A stretch of DNA of 64,000 nucleotides from Photobacterium swingsii (GCF_024346715.1 NZ_AP024852.1:62001-126000); one strand, 5' to 3'; counted from the first letter of the stretch, positions 46,645 through 57,214 are shown. Translations and numbers: made by a program. Notes: a model not told the origin generated them from the letters alone.

Positions 46645-46965
46645 ATGGAACAGTTTGAACATATTTCAGTGCAGGATGCTTATAGCATGCTGCAGCAAGA
46701 GCAAGCCGTATTGGTGGACATTCGCGATCCTCAATCACATACCCTTGCACACCCACATAATGCATTTCACCTGACCAATGACACCATGGTGCGTTTGATG
46801 GATGAAGTGGATTTTGAGCAGCCAGTGATTGTGATGTGCTATCACGGTATTAGCAGCCAAGGTGCGGCTCAATATCTGATTAATCAAGGGTATGATGCGG
46901 TGTATAGTATGGATGGTGGTTTTGAGGCATGGCGTCGTGAAGGCTACCCAGCTAAAGAGCAGTAA
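46645..46965 (+). CDS. glpE: Thiosulfate sulfurtransferase GlpE (rhodanese)
   Basis: GlpE is a single-domain rhodanese that transfers sulfur from thiosulfate. The 106-residue protein has the active-site loop CYHGISSQG (Cys65-type) and the VDIRDPQS motif. It is followed by glpG 20 bp later, as in E. coli. Its 5' region lies in the DnaA-box cluster. Confidence 0.95.
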   Translation: MEQFEHISVQDAYSMLQQEQAVLVDIRDPQSHTLAHPHNAFHLTNDTMVRLMDEVDFEQPVIVMCYHGISSQGAAQYLINQGYDAVYSMDGGFEAWRREGYPAKEQ

Positions 46966-46984
46966 TAAAGCGGAGTAATGAACA

Positions 46985-47824
46985 ATGCATCGGTTAGTCG
47001 GACTTCCCAACCCTCGCCAGGGACAAGCCTTTATTGATTATATGGCCTCCCGCGGTATTACCATCCAGATGGCATCAGAGCCTGAAGGGGTCTTTGCCTT
47101 GTGGCTAGCTGATAGTCAGCATTTGGTTGAAGTGGAAGCTGAACTGGCTGCGTTTATTGCGGATCCTTATGCAAAACGCTATGCCGCAGCATCATGGGAT
47201 GTTGCGGAAAGCCGTACCGCTAAGTTCTATTACCAGAACCCCAGTTTGCTCAAGATGGTAAAAACCCAAGCAGGTCCGTTTAGCTTGTCGGTGATGGTGG
47301 TTGTGATCACCATTTATGTCTTGTGGTTTTTAGGCTTTCGTCAGCCTATCTTTGCTCTGACGCATTTTCCGACCATGCAAGGTGATGAATGGCAGTTGTG
47401 GCGCTATTTTTCTCATGCGTTGATCCACTTCTCGACGCTGCACATTGTTTTTAACTGCTTGTGGTGGTGGATTCTTGGTGGCCAGCTAGAGCAACACAGT
47501 GGCAGTGGTAAATTACTTCAGGTCTTCTTGTTTTCAGCGTTGATCTCTGGGTTTGCTCAGTTTTGGTTACATGGACCTAATTTTGGTGGCTTATCGGGCG
47601 TGGTGTATGCCTTGATGGGTTACATCTGGTGGCTAGGTTGGCTCGCGCCTGAGCGGGGATTAGTGTTACCCAAGCCTTATGTGATCTTTATGTTGGCATG
47701 GCTGGTGATAGGGTTTGCTGAACCCTTTGGCATGTCGATAGCGAATATGGCGCATTTGTTCGGTTTGTTGAGCGGGTGCGCATTGGGCTTTATTGATGCC
47801 AAACGAGCACCAAGTCATGCTTAA
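46985..47824 (+). CDS. glpG: Rhomboid intramembrane protease GlpG
   Basis: GlpG cleaves membrane proteins within the bilayer. The 279-residue protein has an N-terminal cytosolic domain (about 90 residues) and six membrane helices with the catalytic Ser in GLSGVVYALMGY and the catalytic His in ANMAHLFGLLSG, plus the oxyanion-hole His/Asn region HIVFNCLWWW. Order glpE-glpG is the same as in E. coli. A terminator follows. Confidence 0.96.
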   Translation: MHRLVGLPNPRQGQAFIDYMASRGITIQMASEPEGVFALWLADSQHLVEVEAELAAFIADPYAKRYAAASWDVAESRTAKFYYQNPSLLKMVKTQAGPFSLSVMVVVITIYVLWFLGFRQPIFALTHFPTMQGDEWQLWRYFSHALIHFSTLHIVFNCLWWWILGGQLEQHSGSGKLLQVFLFSALISGFAQFWLHGPNFGGLSGVVYALMGYIWWLGWLAPERGLVLPKPYVIFMLAWLVIGFAEPFGMSIANMAHLFGLLSGCALGFIDAKRAPSHA

Positions 47825-47863
47825 TAGCGATTAATATTCATATATACTCGCAAACATCTTGAT

Positions 47864-47892
47864 AAACGCAGCCCGCCAAGGCTGCGTTTTTT
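47864..47892 (+). terminator. Terminator after glpG
   Basis: AAACGCAGCC pairs with GGCTGCGTTT around a short loop (CGCCAA) and is followed by a T-rich run. Confidence 0.88.
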
Positions 47893-48173
47893 CTTTTTTG
47901 ATTCAAATAGATAAAAAAACAACGAACTGTTCACTTCTGCATCGTTACCAAACGTGTTGAATAATGAATCATGATCAACTTCTGAGTAAAAAAGAGCCGT
48001 AATTTGCTGTTAAGTGCAAACTTAATCTTCGTTTATGATTGTTTTCACGGTTTTTGTTGTTTGTTCGCGCAATAATTTGCGCACTTTGAGCGTTTTCACT
48101 TTTTAAACGCTCACTCTATCCCTATGCGTCACTTTCACCATCGCCATAAGAATATTAAATTAAGGAACATCTT
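47893..48173 (+). promoter_or_regulatory. glpT leader region with inverted repeats
   Basis: The region contains a palindrome GCGCAA-TAAT-TTGCGC near 48067-48082 and an 8-bp stem (GAGCGTTT / AAACGCTC, 48088-48112). GTTCG and GAAC half-sites resembling GlpR operators occur (TTGTTCG near 48061; CGAACTG near 47932), but no full GlpR operator is convincing. Confidence 0.4.
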
Positions 48174-49538
48174 ATGTTTGGCTTGTTTCGTCCTGCTGCT
48201 CATATAGAGCGGTTAGGCGGCGATCAAATTGATCCCGTCTATAAGCGCCTTCGTTGGCAATTATTTGCTGGTATTTTCTTCGGTTATGCCGGTTATTACC
48301 TAGTACGTAAAAACTTCAGTTTGGCAATGCCATTCCTTATTGAAGAATATGGTTATAGTCGCGGTGAGCTGGGTGTTGCCTTAGCCGCTGTATCAATCGC
48401 TTACGGTTTATCCAAATTTTTGATGGGGAATGTGTCTGACCGTTCAAACCCTCGCTACTTTTTAGCCGCAGGTTTGACCATGTCCGCACTGGTGATGTTG
48501 TGCTTTGGCTTTATGCCATGGGCGACAGGCAGTATCGCTGCGATGTTTATCCTCTTGTTCCTTAACGGTTGGTTCCAAGGTATGGGCTGGCCTGCTTGTG
48601 GACGAACCATGGTGCACTGGTGGTCGCGCAAAGAGCGTGGTGAGATAGTATCCGTTTGGAACGTTGCCCATAACGTGGGTGGTGGTTTGATTGGTCCTAT
48701 GTTCCTACTGGGTCTGTGGGCGTTTAACGATGACTGGCGTTCTGCTTTCTATGTGCCTGCTTTCTTTGCAATCTTGGTTGCTGTATTCAGCTTATTGGTA
48801 ATGCGTGATACACCGCAATCTTGTGGTCTGCCTTCAATCGAAGAGCATAAAAATGACTACCCAGATAGCTACGATGAATCACATGAAAAAGAGATGACGG
48901 CGAAGGAAATTTTCTTCAAGTACGTTTTCAATAACAAACTGCTTTGGTTCATTGCGATTGCGAATGCGTTTGTTTACTTGATTCGCTACGGCGTATTGGA
49001 CTGGGCACCGGTTTACCTAAGCGAAGTGAAACACTTTACGGTGGATAAATCATCGTGGGCATACTTCCTTTACGAGTGGGCAGGTATTCCAGGTACGCTA
49101 TTGTGTGGTTGGATGTCGGATAAATTCTTCAAAGGCCGTCGTGCACCTGCTGGTATTCTGTTCATGGCATTGGTGACAGTGGCAGTATTGGTTTACTGGT
49201 TCAACCCACCGGGTAACCCGTCAATCGATATGATGGCGCTAGTTGCAATCGGCTTCTTGATTTATGGTCCAGTTATGTTGATTGGTCTATACGCACTAGA
49301 GCTAGCACCGAAGAAAGCAGCGGGTACGGCAGCTGGCCTAACAGGTCTATTTGGTTACCTAGGTGGTGCTGTAGCAGCGAATGCTATCTTAGGTTACACC
49401 GTTGACCACTTTGGTTGGGATGGTGGCTTCCTTGTACTGACAGCATCGTGTGGTTTATCTATTTTCTTCCTAACACTGGCATTGGTGGGTGAGAAAAAAA
49501 TCGAGCATGACCATCATGTAACAGAACAAAATGCATGA
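48174..49538 (+). CDS. glpT: Glycerol-3-phosphate:phosphate antiporter GlpT
   Basis: GlpT is the inner-membrane major-facilitator antiporter that imports glycerol-3-phosphate in exchange for phosphate. The 454-residue protein has twelve predicted helices and the family motifs [35 protein letters not shown], and the Arg pair expected to bind phosphate (Arg45-type in LVRKN and Arg269-type in [15 protein letters not shown]). AAGGAA lies eight bases before the ATG. Confidence 0.96.
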   Translation: MFGLFRPAAHIERLGGDQIDPVYKRLRWQLFAGIFFGYAGYYLVRKNFSLAMPFLIEEYGYSRGELGVALAAVSIAYGLSKFLMGNVSDRSNPRYFLAAGLTMSALVMLCFGFMPWATGSIAAMFILLFLNGWFQGMGWPACGRTMVHWWSRKERGEIVSVWNVAHNVGGGLIGPMFLLGLWAFNDDWRSAFYVPAFFAILVAVFSLLVMRDTPQSCGLPSIEEHKNDYPDSYDESHEKEMTAKEIFFKYVFNNKLLWFIAIANAFVYLIRYGVLDWAPVYLSEVKHFTVDKSSWAYFLYEWAGIPGTLLCGWMSDKFFKGRRAPAGILFMALVTVAVLVYWFNPPGNPSIDMMALVAIGFLIYGPVMLIGLYALELAPKKAAGTAAGLTGLFGYLGGAVAANAILGYTVDHFGWDGGFLVLTASCGLSIFFLTLALVGEKKIEHDHHVTEQNA

Positions 49539-49584
49539 TTGAGATCGCCATCATTGGCATCTTTAGAGTGCTGTAGGTAATATG

Positions 49585-49612
49585 ACAAGGCTCCGTATTC
49601 GCGGAGCCTTGT
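49585..49612 (+). terminator. Hairpin between glpT and glpR
   Basis: ACAAGGCTCCG and CGGAGCCTTGT form a perfect 11-bp stem with loop TATTCG. No T run follows, so it may stabilise or attenuate rather than terminate. Confidence 0.6.
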
Positions 49613-49635
49613 TGTAACCAGGAGCCGCGTGAGCA

Positions 49636-50397
49636 GTGAAGCAGAGCAAACGTCATCAAGAAATTATCGATCTTGTGAAAACACAAGGCTATGTCAGTAC
49701 CGACGATTTAGTCGATCGCTTTAACGTCAGCCCACAAACAATCCGTCGTGATTTAAACGAGATGGCGGCTGACAACAAAATTCGCCGTCACCATGGTGGC
49801 GCGACCATTCCTTCGAGTTCCGTTAATACTTCGTACAGCACCCGTAAAGTGATGCAATTGGCTGAAAAAGACCGCATTGCTCAAGCAATGGCATCTCACA
49901 TTCCTGATGGTGCGACTTTATTTATTGATATTGGTACCACCCCTGAAGCGGTTGCCCGTGCTTTGCTGGATCACAATGATCTGCGCGTGGTGACAAACAA
50001 CCTGAATGTCGCGAGTATTCTGACGGGGAAAGATGATTTCCGCGTTATTTTGGCGGGTGGTGAAGTGCGTAACCGTGATGGCGGTATCGTCGGTGAAGCG
50101 ACCCTCGATTTCATTTCACAATTCCGATTAGACTTCGGGATTATGGGTATCAGTGGCATCGACCTTGATGGCTCCTTGTTAGACTTTGATTACCATGAAG
50201 TTCGTGTCAAACAGGCCATTATTGAAAATAGCCGTTGCGTCATGTTGGGGGTCGACCACACTAAATTTGGTCGTAATGCTATGGTGAATTTAGGTGATAT
50301 TAGCCAAATAGATATGCTGTTCACCGATCAGCAACCGCCACAAGAATTGAACAAACGTGTTGTTGAGCATGAAATTCATTTAGAGATTATTGCTTAA
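49636..50397 (+). CDS. glpR: Glycerol-3-phosphate regulon repressor GlpR (DeoR family)
   Basis: GlpR represses the glp genes until glycerol-3-phosphate is present. The 253-residue protein begins with the DeoR helix-turn-helix (YVSTDDLVDRFNVSPQTIRRDLNEMA) and has the sugar-phosphate isomerase-like C-terminal domain (LFIDIGTTPEAVARALL, VVTNNLNVA, FDYHEVRVKQAII). The start is a GTG at 49636; AGGAG lies 10 bases upstream. Potential operators lie before glpD. Confidence 0.95.
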   Translation: MKQSKRHQEIIDLVKTQGYVSTDDLVDRFNVSPQTIRRDLNEMAADNKIRRHHGGATIPSSSVNTSYSTRKVMQLAEKDRIAQAMASHIPDGATLFIDIGTTPEAVARALLDHNDLRVVTNNLNVASILTGKDDFRVILAGGEVRNRDGGIVGEATLDFISQFRLDFGIMGISGIDLDGSLLDFDYHEVRVKQAIIENSRCVMLGVDHTKFGRNAMVNLGDISQIDMLFTDQQPPQELNKRVVEHEIHLEIIA

Positions 50398-50418
50398 CCC
50401 AAACTATTTTCGAAAACG

Positions 50419-50453
50419 AACGGGCTATCCTTATTGGGTAGCCCGTTTTTTTT
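50419..50453 (+). terminator. Terminator after glpR
   Basis: AACGGGCTATCC and GGGTAGCCCGTT pair with one wobble, followed by eight T residues. Confidence 0.9.
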
Positions 50454-50510
50454 GTGCTAATGATCATGCTGTACGAATAAACAGCAAGAATTGTGATGAT
50501 CTTGATCAAT

Positions 50511-50551
50511 ATGTTCGATACTATGTTCGCATTCGAGCATTTTGATGTTCG
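50511..50551. promoter_or_regulatory. GlpR operator region before glpD
   Basis: Three ATGTTCG half-sites occur at 50511, 50523 and 50545. The middle one is part of the near-palindrome TATGTTCGCATTCGAGCATT (50522-50541), which resembles the E. coli GlpR operator WATGTTCGWTAACGAACATW. Upstream, TGTGATGATCTTGATCA is a weak CRP-like match. Confidence 0.65.
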
Positions 50552-50607
50552 TTTTGTTTCGGTTTTGAGATTAACGAAGAGTCTTGGTTAAAGGTGAGGT
50601 AGATCGC

Positions 50608-52125
50608 ATGGTAGTAGAACGCAATGAAGTGCTCGACGTAATTGTTGTCGGTGGTGGTATTAATGGAGCGGGTATTGCCGCCGATGCTGCTGGCCGTGGC
50701 TTGAAAGTGGGTTTGTATGAGGCCAGTGATTTTGCTTCTGCTACTTCATCGGCAAGTTCGAAGTTAATTCATGGTGGTTTACGTTACTTAGAGCATTATG
50801 AGTTTCGTTTGGTGGGTGAAGCCTTGGCTGAGCGTGAAGTGCTATTACGTAAGGCTCCACACATTGCCCGCCCGATGCGCTTTCGTTTACCTCATCGTCC
50901 TCACCTTCGTCCTTCTTGGATGATCCGTGCGGGGTTATTTCTGTATGACCACCTTGGTAAGCGCACAACGCTACCAGCGAGTGAAGGCCTTAAGTTTGGT
51001 GCCGATTCGGTATTAGCTCCTGAGATCACCCGTGGTTTTGAGTACTCAGATTGTTGGGTTGATGATGCCCGCTTAGTGATTTTGAATGCGATGGAAACCG
51101 CAGAAAAGGGCGGAGAGGTCCGTAATCGTTGCCGTGTTGAACAAGCCGTACGTGACGGTGATATTTGGCGTGTCACTATCTTGGATACGCAAACGAATCA
51201 AACGTTTGAGCGTCGCTCTCACGCACTCGTCAATGCTGCTGGCCCTTGGGTGAAAGCCTTCTTTGATCACAGCCTAGCGCAAGCCTCACCGCGTAATATT
51301 CGCTTAATTAAAGGCTCACACATAGTGGTGCCACGCGTACACGATCAGCCGCAAGCCTATATTTTGCAAAATGAAGATAACCGTATCGTCTTTGTGATCC
51401 CGTATTTAGACCGCTTTTCGATTATTGGCACCACGGATGTTGAATACCAAGGCGATCCGCGTGAAGTGGCGATCGATGAAAATGAAATTAACTACTTGCT
51501 GGATGTCTACAACAATCATTTTAAAAAGTCGTTGCAACGTGCCGATGTGGTGTGGACCTACAGCGGTGTACGTCCACTGTGTGATGACGAATCTGACTCG
51601 CCGCAGGCCATTACCCGTGATTACACCTTAGAGCTGGATCAAGAGGGGCAGAATGCACCCTTATTATCTATCTTTGGTGGCAAGTTAACGACCTATCGTA
51701 AACTGGCAGAGGCGGCCATGAACCATCTATCGCCTTTCTTCTCTCAGATGAAACCCTCGTGGACGGCAGATTCATACTTGCCGGGGGCGAGTGCACAATT
51801 TAACCGTGAGCATGCTCAGCAACAACTTATGCTGCAATGCCCTTGGTTAGATAATTTTACGGTTGATCGCTGGTTGACGAACTATGGCGAACGCGCATTA
51901 CACTTGGTTGCCGACGTGACGGATAAAGATCAAATGGGGGCTGACTTTGGTCAGGGCCTTACTGGACGTGAGTTGGATTACTTGGTGGCACACGAATTTG
52001 TCCAAACAGCGGAAGATGCGTTATGGCGTCGGAGCAAACTGGGCCTATACCTATCGCAAGAGCAACAGCAAGCGGTGGCTGAATACCTGAAAGCCCATGT
52101 GCCACAAGCTGAGGCTGCTGCGTAG
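50608..52125 (+). CDS. glpD: Aerobic glycerol-3-phosphate dehydrogenase
   Basis: GlpD oxidises glycerol-3-phosphate to dihydroxyacetone phosphate with FAD and passes electrons to quinone at the inner membrane. The 505-residue protein has the FAD-binding IVVGGGINGAGIAADAAGRG start, SSASSKLIHGGLRYLE, VNAAGPWV, GTTDVEYQGDP and IFGGKLTTYRKLAE. The ATG at 50608 (GAGGT upstream) is preferred to a TTG at 50584. It is followed by a strong terminator and preceded by the GlpR sites. Confidence 0.97.
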   Translation: MVVERNEVLDVIVVGGGINGAGIAADAAGRGLKVGLYEASDFASATSSASSKLIHGGLRYLEHYEFRLVGEALAEREVLLRKAPHIARPMRFRLPHRPHLRPSWMIRAGLFLYDHLGKRTTLPASEGLKFGADSVLAPEITRGFEYSDCWVDDARLVILNAMETAEKGGEVRNRCRVEQAVRDGDIWRVTILDTQTNQTFERRSHALVNAAGPWVKAFFDHSLAQASPRNIRLIKGSHIVVPRVHDQPQAYILQNEDNRIVFVIPYLDRFSIIGTTDVEYQGDPREVAIDENEINYLLDVYNNHFKKSLQRADVVWTYSGVRPLCDDESDSPQAITRDYTLELDQEGQNAPLLSIFGGKLTTYRKLAEAAMNHLSPFFSQMKPSWTADSYLPGASAQFNREHAQQQLMLQCPWLDNFTVDRWLTNYGERALHLVADVTDKDQMGADFGQGLTGRELDYLVAHEFVQTAEDALWRRSKLGLYLSQEQQQAVAEYLKAHVPQAEAAA

Positions 52126-52164
52126 ATGGCGTACTTAAGCTAAATTGTTCTGGTTGTTGAAAAC

Positions 52165-52193
52165 AAAAAAGGCACTCTTCGGAGTGCCTTTTT
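52165..52193 (+). terminator. Strong terminator after glpD
   Basis: AAAAAAGGCACTC and GAGTGCCTTTTT pair perfectly around TTCG. It can also end the converging fliL-like gene. Confidence 0.95.
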
Positions 52194-52225
52194 GCGTTTC
52201 TTACTGACCCACAAGGAAAGGGGGA

Positions 52226-52654
52226 TTACTGGTATAAATACTTAGTAAATAGTAGTTCTGTCAGCAGCTTTTGATTGGTTTCGGCGATTAATAGCTCGTT
52301 TACTGTATCTAGACATGCTTGGCGAATTTCTTCACGCCCAGCCAGTGATTTTACTTTTGCCTCTGGTTGTCGGCCGATAATCGTGATGATGGCATCGCGG
52401 ATCAGTGGTGAATGTTCTTCTACGATTTTGACCAAACTTGGGTCGATAACCATCAGGTCTACCTGTAGACGCAAGTAACCTAAGCGGTTGCCTTGGGTAA
52501 CATAGTTGGTCGTAATATCGGGCGCTAACGTGTAATACGAATATTGCGGTTTCGCCGGTGCATTCTCTTCTTCAGCAAGGGAAAGTGGAGAAAAAAGTAC
52601 GCAAGTGAGCAGTAGCACAAGGTTAACGAGTTTTGATTTCATCATAATATTCAT
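52226..52654 (-). CDS. FliL-like protein (not next to flagellar genes)
   Basis: The protein of up to 142 residues has a signal-like hydrophobic start (SKLVNLVLLLTCVLFSPLSLAE) and a mature domain resembling FliL (YLRLQVDLMVIDPSLVKIVEEHSPLIRDAIITIIGRQPEAKVKSLAGREEIRQACLDTVNELL). FliL-family proteins help the flagellar stator. No flagellar genes are nearby, so this is a stand-alone paralogue that may act in motility or envelope function. Starts at 52654, 52645 and 52642 are all possible. Confidence 0.82.
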   Translation of the reverse strand: MNIMMKSKLVNLVLLLTCVLFSPLSLAEEENAPAKPQYSYYTLAPDITTNYVTQGNRLGYLRLQVDLMVIDPSLVKIVEEHSPLIRDAIITIIGRQPEAKVKSLAGREEIRQACLDTVNELLIAETNQKLLTELLFTKYLYQ

Positions 52655-52812
52655 CAGTTTGTGGGAATTACCTGTCAGGAATCGTTTTCTTTCGATCGTA
52701 ACGATATTCGTACCCGTTACAGCTTGCTACAATAGTGACTCTTTATGGTAATAAATTAACCACATTCTACCAAGCTATTTTATGGATGCGAGGCAGAATT
52801 TGATTTGGAAAA

Positions 52813-53355
52813 ATGTCGAAATTCAAGCAGTTGTACAAACCCCTATTAGATGGTGCTAAGTGGCAATTACCGGATCACTTAGGCATTGAGGGCACCGAAA
52901 TCGGGCATTGGTTGCTTGAACAGGAGTCATTGTCACGTCGCTTTCAGCGCCATTGTGACGCATTTACTGTGTCGCTGATTGAGCAGGTTAAGATTCCTCG
53001 TTCTGCGTTAAAGGATGATGAACGCGCATTGATTGGTGATGCCGATTGCCTGATGCGAAAAGTGATATTACAAGGTGATGGCCAACCTTGGGTATTTGCG
53101 CGCACCTTGATCCCGATTTCTACGCTAACAGGGCAGGAAAGTGACCTCGAACAATTAGGCGAAATGCCTCTGGGCTTTCGTGTTTTTACCGATCGTAGCG
53201 CCCGCCGCGATGCGTTAGAGGTTGCCGATGTTGGTACGGCACATCAGCCTTTGTGGGCACGCCGTTCTCGCTTATGGATAAACGAAAAACCTTTGCTGGT
53301 GGCTGAACTGTTTCTTGCGCAGGCCCCTATCTACACCAAGGAGAGTCAATGTTAG
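52813..53355 (+). CDS. ubiC: Chorismate--pyruvate lyase
   Basis: UbiC makes 4-hydroxybenzoate and pyruvate from chorismate, the first step of ubiquinone synthesis. The 180-residue protein has the expected length and conserved [31 protein letters not shown] (Arg and Glu/Arg ligands of the product) and [19 protein letters not shown]. It overlaps ubiA by seven bases. Confidence 0.95.
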   Translation: MSKFKQLYKPLLDGAKWQLPDHLGIEGTEIGHWLLEQESLSRRFQRHCDAFTVSLIEQVKIPRSALKDDERALIGDADCLMRKVILQGDGQPWVFARTLIPISTLTGQESDLEQLGEMPLGFRVFTDRSARRDALEVADVGTAHQPLWARRSRLWINEKPLLVAELFLAQAPIYTKESQC

Positions 53356-54209
53356 CGATGACTAAGGCGAAAGCGTATTGTCAACTTGCCCGATTTGATC
53401 GACCAATTGGCAGCTTGTTGTTACTTTGGCCGACACTATGGGCACTGTTTCTCGCCGCTGATGGCTTTCCTAATTGGGAAGTGCTGATTGTTTTTGTGCT
53501 TGGGGTGATTTTCATGCGTGCCGCAGGCTGTGTGATTAATGATTACGCTGACCGTAACTTTGATGGCCATGTAAAGCGGACCGCCCACCGCCCGATGCCA
53601 TCGGGTAAAGTGTCGGAACGTGAAGCCTTGGGCTTGTTTGGCTTATTGGTACTGGTCTCGTTTTTATTAGTGCTCACCATGAATACCTTAACCATCATGT
53701 TGTCGGTGGTGGGGTTGTTATTGGCGGCGGCATACCCGTTCATGAAGCGCTATACCCATTTGCCGCAGTTAGTGTTGGGAATGGCATTTGGTTGGTCTAT
53801 TCCGATGGCATACGCTGCCCAGTCGGGAGAGTTACCGCCAGCAGCTTGGTTGCTGTTTTTAGCCAATATTACTTGGACAATTGCCTACGATACGCAATAT
53901 GCCATGGTTGATCGCGATGATGATTTGAAAGTCGGGATTAAGTCGACTGCGATTTTGTTTGGTCGTTTTGACAAGATGATTGTGGGTGGTTTGCAATTCG
54001 CGACCCTAGGGTTATTGATCGCTGTGGGTATGGTGCTGTCGTTGAGTCAGGTGTATTACTGGTTCCTACTGCTCGCCTCTGGTTTGTTTGTCTACCAGCA
54101 ATTATTACTGCGAGATCGCGAACGTGAACCTTGTTTTCAGGCGTTCTTGAATAATAACTACGTGGGTATGTTGATTTGTATCGGTATTGGTTGGAGCGTT
54201 TGTTTCTAA
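53349..54209 (+). CDS. ubiA: 4-hydroxybenzoate octaprenyltransferase
   Basis: UbiA is an inner-membrane prenyltransferase that attaches the polyprenyl chain to 4-hydroxybenzoate. The 286-residue protein has about nine helices and two Asp-rich motifs: [15 protein letters not shown] and [27 protein letters not shown] lies five bases before the ATG at 53349, which overlaps the ubiC stop; a second in-frame ATG at 53358 is less likely. Confidence 0.96.
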   Translation: MLAMTKAKAYCQLARFDRPIGSLLLLWPTLWALFLAADGFPNWEVLIVFVLGVIFMRAAGCVINDYADRNFDGHVKRTAHRPMPSGKVSEREALGLFGLLVLVSFLLVLTMNTLTIMLSVVGLLLAAAYPFMKRYTHLPQLVLGMAFGWSIPMAYAAQSGELPPAAWLLFLANITWTIAYDTQYAMVDRDDDLKVGIKSTAILFGRFDKMIVGGLQFATLGLLIAVGMVLSLSQVYYWFLLLASGLFVYQQLLLRDREREPCFQAFLNNNYVGMLICIGIGWSVCF

Positions 54210-54238
54210 CTGTCGTTATCTCGGGCTAATCAGCGACC

Positions 54239-54264
54239 AAAAAGCACCTTAGGGTGCTTTTTTT
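54239..54264. terminator. Bidirectional terminator after ubiA
   Basis: AAAAAGCACC pairs with GGTGCTTTTT around TTAG, with T runs on both sides. It ends ubiA and would also end a leftward transcript from the Fur-box region. Confidence 0.9.
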
Positions 54265-54346
54265 GTCTTTGTGATTGAGCCGAGTCGTAAGCGAAGGCCA
54301 GAGTTTTAGGGTTAGCGTGAACTAAAAGCCTTAAAGCGATAAATTT

Positions 54347-54361
54347 GAAAATGATTTTCAA
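54347..54361. promoter_or_regulatory. Fur-box between convergent ubiA and plsB
   Basis: TGAAAATGATTTTCA is a perfect 7-1-7 inverted repeat and agrees at every fixed position with the Fur core TGANAATNATTNTCA. Both flanking genes end here, so it does not sit at the promoter of either. A small iron-regulated RNA is the simplest explanation. Confidence 0.7.
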
Positions 54362-54377
54362 CTTTTATTCATATAAA

Positions 54378-54495
54378 TCTGTTGGTTATAAGCTTTTTAG
54401 CTATGGTGTGCCTATTGCTAAAAAGCGTGTTCACAGTATGAAAATGCGTTGTAATCGAATATCAAACATAAAAAAAGCCGCTCGAAAGCGGCTTG
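54378..54495 (+). ncRNA. Candidate Fur-regulated small RNA (strand uncertain)
   Basis: Downstream of the Fur-box on the plus strand, GCTTTTTAGC (54393-54402) and GCTAAAAAGC (54418-54427) form a perfect 10-bp stem with a 15-nt loop, and a second hairpin (54477-54494) follows. The TTGAAA of the Fur-box and a downstream AT-rich hexamer could form a promoter. The second hairpin lacks a T run on this strand. Alternatively an RNA of about 90 bases could run leftward to the terminator at 54239-54264, which has a proper T run. Neither reading is proven, and the sequence does not look like E. coli RyhB. Confidence 0.35.
54471..54495 (-). terminator. Terminator after plsB
   Basis: On the minus strand AAGCCGCT-TTCG-AGCGGCTT is followed by seven T residues, 23 bp after the plsB stop. 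Confidence 0.92.
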
Positions 54496-54517
54496 ATATA
54501 CTGAAGGTTAGCGAGGT

Positions 54518-56959
54518 TTAATCGGTAGTGATTTCACGCTCTTCGCGGCTCATGACCGCGTGGATAGTGAGTTTCACTTCAGGCGAAACCATACTTGCTA
54601 ACTGATCGGCCAATTCTTCTACGGGACGTGAAACCGCATGGCACTCTTCGTTAAGATAGCCTTCTTCACGCAAGGTTTTCACCAGCGTAGCGAATACACC
54701 TTTATCGAAGAACTCTGGCGCATTGATACCGTGTAGGCGGCTTAGACGCTGTGCCATCATCTGGCTTTGCTGTTCTAAATCGCTCTTCATCATTTGCGGT
54801 TCAGCACGCAGTAGCGTTAATGCAATCGCATAGCGCTGCAGCGTTTCAGAAATGGTACGCGCGAGCAGTTGCAGTGGACCAATGCGGGCATTGTTCATCG
54901 AAATATGAACGCCGTCATTGAGCAATAGGCGTTGGCGAACCAGTTCTGCGATCAGCTCATCAATCACTGCCCCTAATTCTTCTTTTTCATAGCGCAGGAA
55001 TAATTCTGCTTTTAAGAAGGGGTACAGTTTTTCAACTTGCTCGTGGATCTCATCGACTGTCAGCGTTTGGTATTGCACCACAATATGGGCGATCAAGGAT
55101 GGCAGCGCAAACAAGTGAATGATGTTGTTGCGGTAGTAGGTCATCAAGATTGACTGCTGGCGATCAAGTGAAACAATTTCACCCAATGCATCACGCTCAA
55201 CCAAGAACTTATCCATTTCGATTGCGTGGGCAACCAGCTCTGCAGCATCTTCAGAAGGTACTGTGCTCTGCTCGGAATATGGCGTATTGCGCAGTAACTC
55301 TAAGTAACAAGCCAGCTGTTGTTCAAGCTCTTCACGGCTTAGCGCACGCTGACGTGATGACAGTAATGCAAGGCCACACAAGGTGAGGGCATTGGTGGCT
55401 GCTGCATCGTTAATGTGAGTCATCATTTTCACAGCAAGGCTGTTCACGACAGGGTTTAACCAGTGTGGGCGTTGCGGCTCAATCGGATCGATATCTTTGT
55501 GCCAATCAGGTGCGTGATCGTTTAGATATTGATTAATTGGGATAGGTTCACCGAAGTTCACGTATCCTTGGCCGAAGTTACGCAGTTTACGTAACGTTCG
55601 TAGCACTTGGCCGACGTTCTCTTTCTCTTTACGCTTACCTTGCAGCTCTTTGGCGTAAGTGCTGACTTCCATCACGTGCTCGTAACCTATGTACACAGGC
55701 ACTAGGGTAACAGGGCGGTTAAGACCACGTAGCATGGCTTGAATGGTCATTGACAGCATGCCCGTTTTAGCCGGTAGCAAACGACCTGTACGAGAGCGGC
55801 CACCTTCACTGAAGTATTCAACGGAATAGCCTTTGGCAAACAGTTCTGCCAAGTATTCACGGAAAACCGTGGAGTACAGGCGGTTGCCTTTAAAGCTACG
55901 ACGAATGAAGAAGCCACCGCCACGACGGAAGATAGGGCCTGCAGGGAAGAAGTTCAGGTTAATACCCGCCGCAATATGGGGTGGCACCATGCCTTCTTTG
56001 TACAGTACATAAGACAGTAGTAAGTAGTCCATATGGCTACGGTGACAAGGCACGTACACAATCTCGTGGCCGTCTTGTGCTAACTGGCGTACACGCTGGG
56101 CATTGTGAATGTTCAAGCCTTGGTACAAGCGGTTCCAGAACCAACCCAGAATACGCTCGCCGTGTCGGATCAGCGAGTAAGAGAAGTTCGCGGCAATTTC
56201 TTCCATCATATCGACGGCTTCTTTGCGCACTTTCTCGATCGGAACATCACGGCTTAGCGCTTCTTCTTCGACCACTTTTTCAATGGCTTTCGACGCTAAT
56301 AGACGCTTAAACAGCAATTGACGATCGGGTAATTTCGGGCCTGATGCAGCCAGTTGTTGGCGTGAGAAGTGGATCTTAGCCACTCGCGCCAGCTTATGGG
56401 CAATCGCGTTATCAATGCCGTGGTGATCTGCCATGTAGCGTAGTGATACTGGCGAGCTTAAGCGCACCATGCAATCACGGCCATGGGCTAATACCGTAAA
56501 CATTTTCTCTGGGCCATTCAGGGCACGCAGAACAGGTTTATGGTTGGTTTCTTTACCCGGTTTACGGCCCCATAGGATAGATGCAGGGATCAGCTGAATA
56601 TCAAGCTCAGCATCTTGTTTATGCAGCTCTAGCAGTTCAGTGAACAGGGTCAGTGACGACGGCGGTAATTCACCATCGCTACCAAAAATACTTGGAGCAT
56701 CTGCGACAAAGACAAAGCGATTGAATGTGCGATCACCTATTTCTAGCGGCGCGAGAGGGTCTGGAAGGCCAAGCTCTTTTGTGCTGCGACGCAGTGTTAC
56801 CAAATCAGTTGTCGAACGGAAGGGTAAGATATAGATGATAGGACGCGCTAAGTCTAACGCCAAATCTTCTACTGGGTTAGACGGAATTGAATGCGTTTTA
56901 ACCAGCAGAGAAAGCGGCAAATTGAGTGTTTTTTGATAAAATTTCTGCCAACTTGACAT
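54518..56959 (-). CDS. plsB: Glycerol-3-phosphate acyltransferase PlsB
   Basis: PlsB acylates glycerol-3-phosphate at sn-1 in the inner membrane, the first step of phospholipid synthesis. The 813-residue protein has the acyltransferase motif [16 protein letters not shown] (HX4D), then [22 protein letters not shown] and [10 protein letters not shown], in the order of the family. It uses the glycerol-3-phosphate imported by glpT and oxidised by glpD in the same window. It is divergent from lexA, as in E. coli. Confidence 0.97.
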   Translation of the reverse strand: MSSWQKFYQKTLNLPLSLLVKTHSIPSNPVEDLALDLARPIIYILPFRSTTDLVTLRRSTKELGLPDPLAPLEIGDRTFNRFVFVADAPSIFGSDGELPPSSLTLFTELLELHKQDAELDIQLIPASILWGRKPGKETNHKPVLRALNGPEKMFTVLAHGRDCMVRLSSPVSLRYMADHHGIDNAIAHKLARVAKIHFSRQQLAASGPKLPDRQLLFKRLLASKAIEKVVEEEALSRDVPIEKVRKEAVDMMEEIAANFSYSLIRHGERILGWFWNRLYQGLNIHNAQRVRQLAQDGHEIVYVPCHRSHMDYLLLSYVLYKEGMVPPHIAAGINLNFFPAGPIFRRGGGFFIRRSFKGNRLYSTVFREYLAELFAKGYSVEYFSEGGRSRTGRLLPAKTGMLSMTIQAMLRGLNRPVTLVPVYIGYEHVMEVSTYAKELQGKRKEKENVGQVLRTLRKLRNFGQGYVNFGEPIPINQYLNDHAPDWHKDIDPIEPQRPHWLNPVVNSLAVKMMTHINDAAATNALTLCGLALLSSRQRALSREELEQQLACYLELLRNTPYSEQSTVPSEDAAELVAHAIEMDKFLVERDALGEIVSLDRQQSILMTYYRNNIIHLFALPSLIAHIVVQYQTLTVDEIHEQVEKLYPFLKAELFLRYEKEELGAVIDELIAELVRQRLLLNDGVHISMNNARIGPLQLLARTISETLQRYAIALTLLRAEPQMMKSDLEQQSQMMAQRLSRLHGINAPEFFDKGVFATLVKTLREEGYLNEECHAVSRPVEELADQLASMVSPEVKLTIHAVMSREEREITTD

Positions 56960-57214
56960 GTCTTTTACTAGCCTCGGTTTTTTAACGAGGCAAGGATATC
57001 ATTAAACACGCGTAATCTTGCAGCTAAAATCACTCAGAAGATGGTAAAGGTGACATTTTTGCTGTTCTGCTGTGCTAACTAATTGTTTAGTGAGGGAGGT
57101 CACTAAATTATCTTGCGTAATAATGTATTTCCCTAGTTGATTCAGCGGGGATATGTGGCTGGTTAAAGTTAATTGCTGTTTTGTTCGACAAGTGCCTTTT
57201 CAAGCAGGCTAACA

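Noticed and set aside
54347..54495. RyhB homologue
   Set aside because: The conserved RyhB core is not visible on either strand, so I report only a candidate Fur-regulated RNA.
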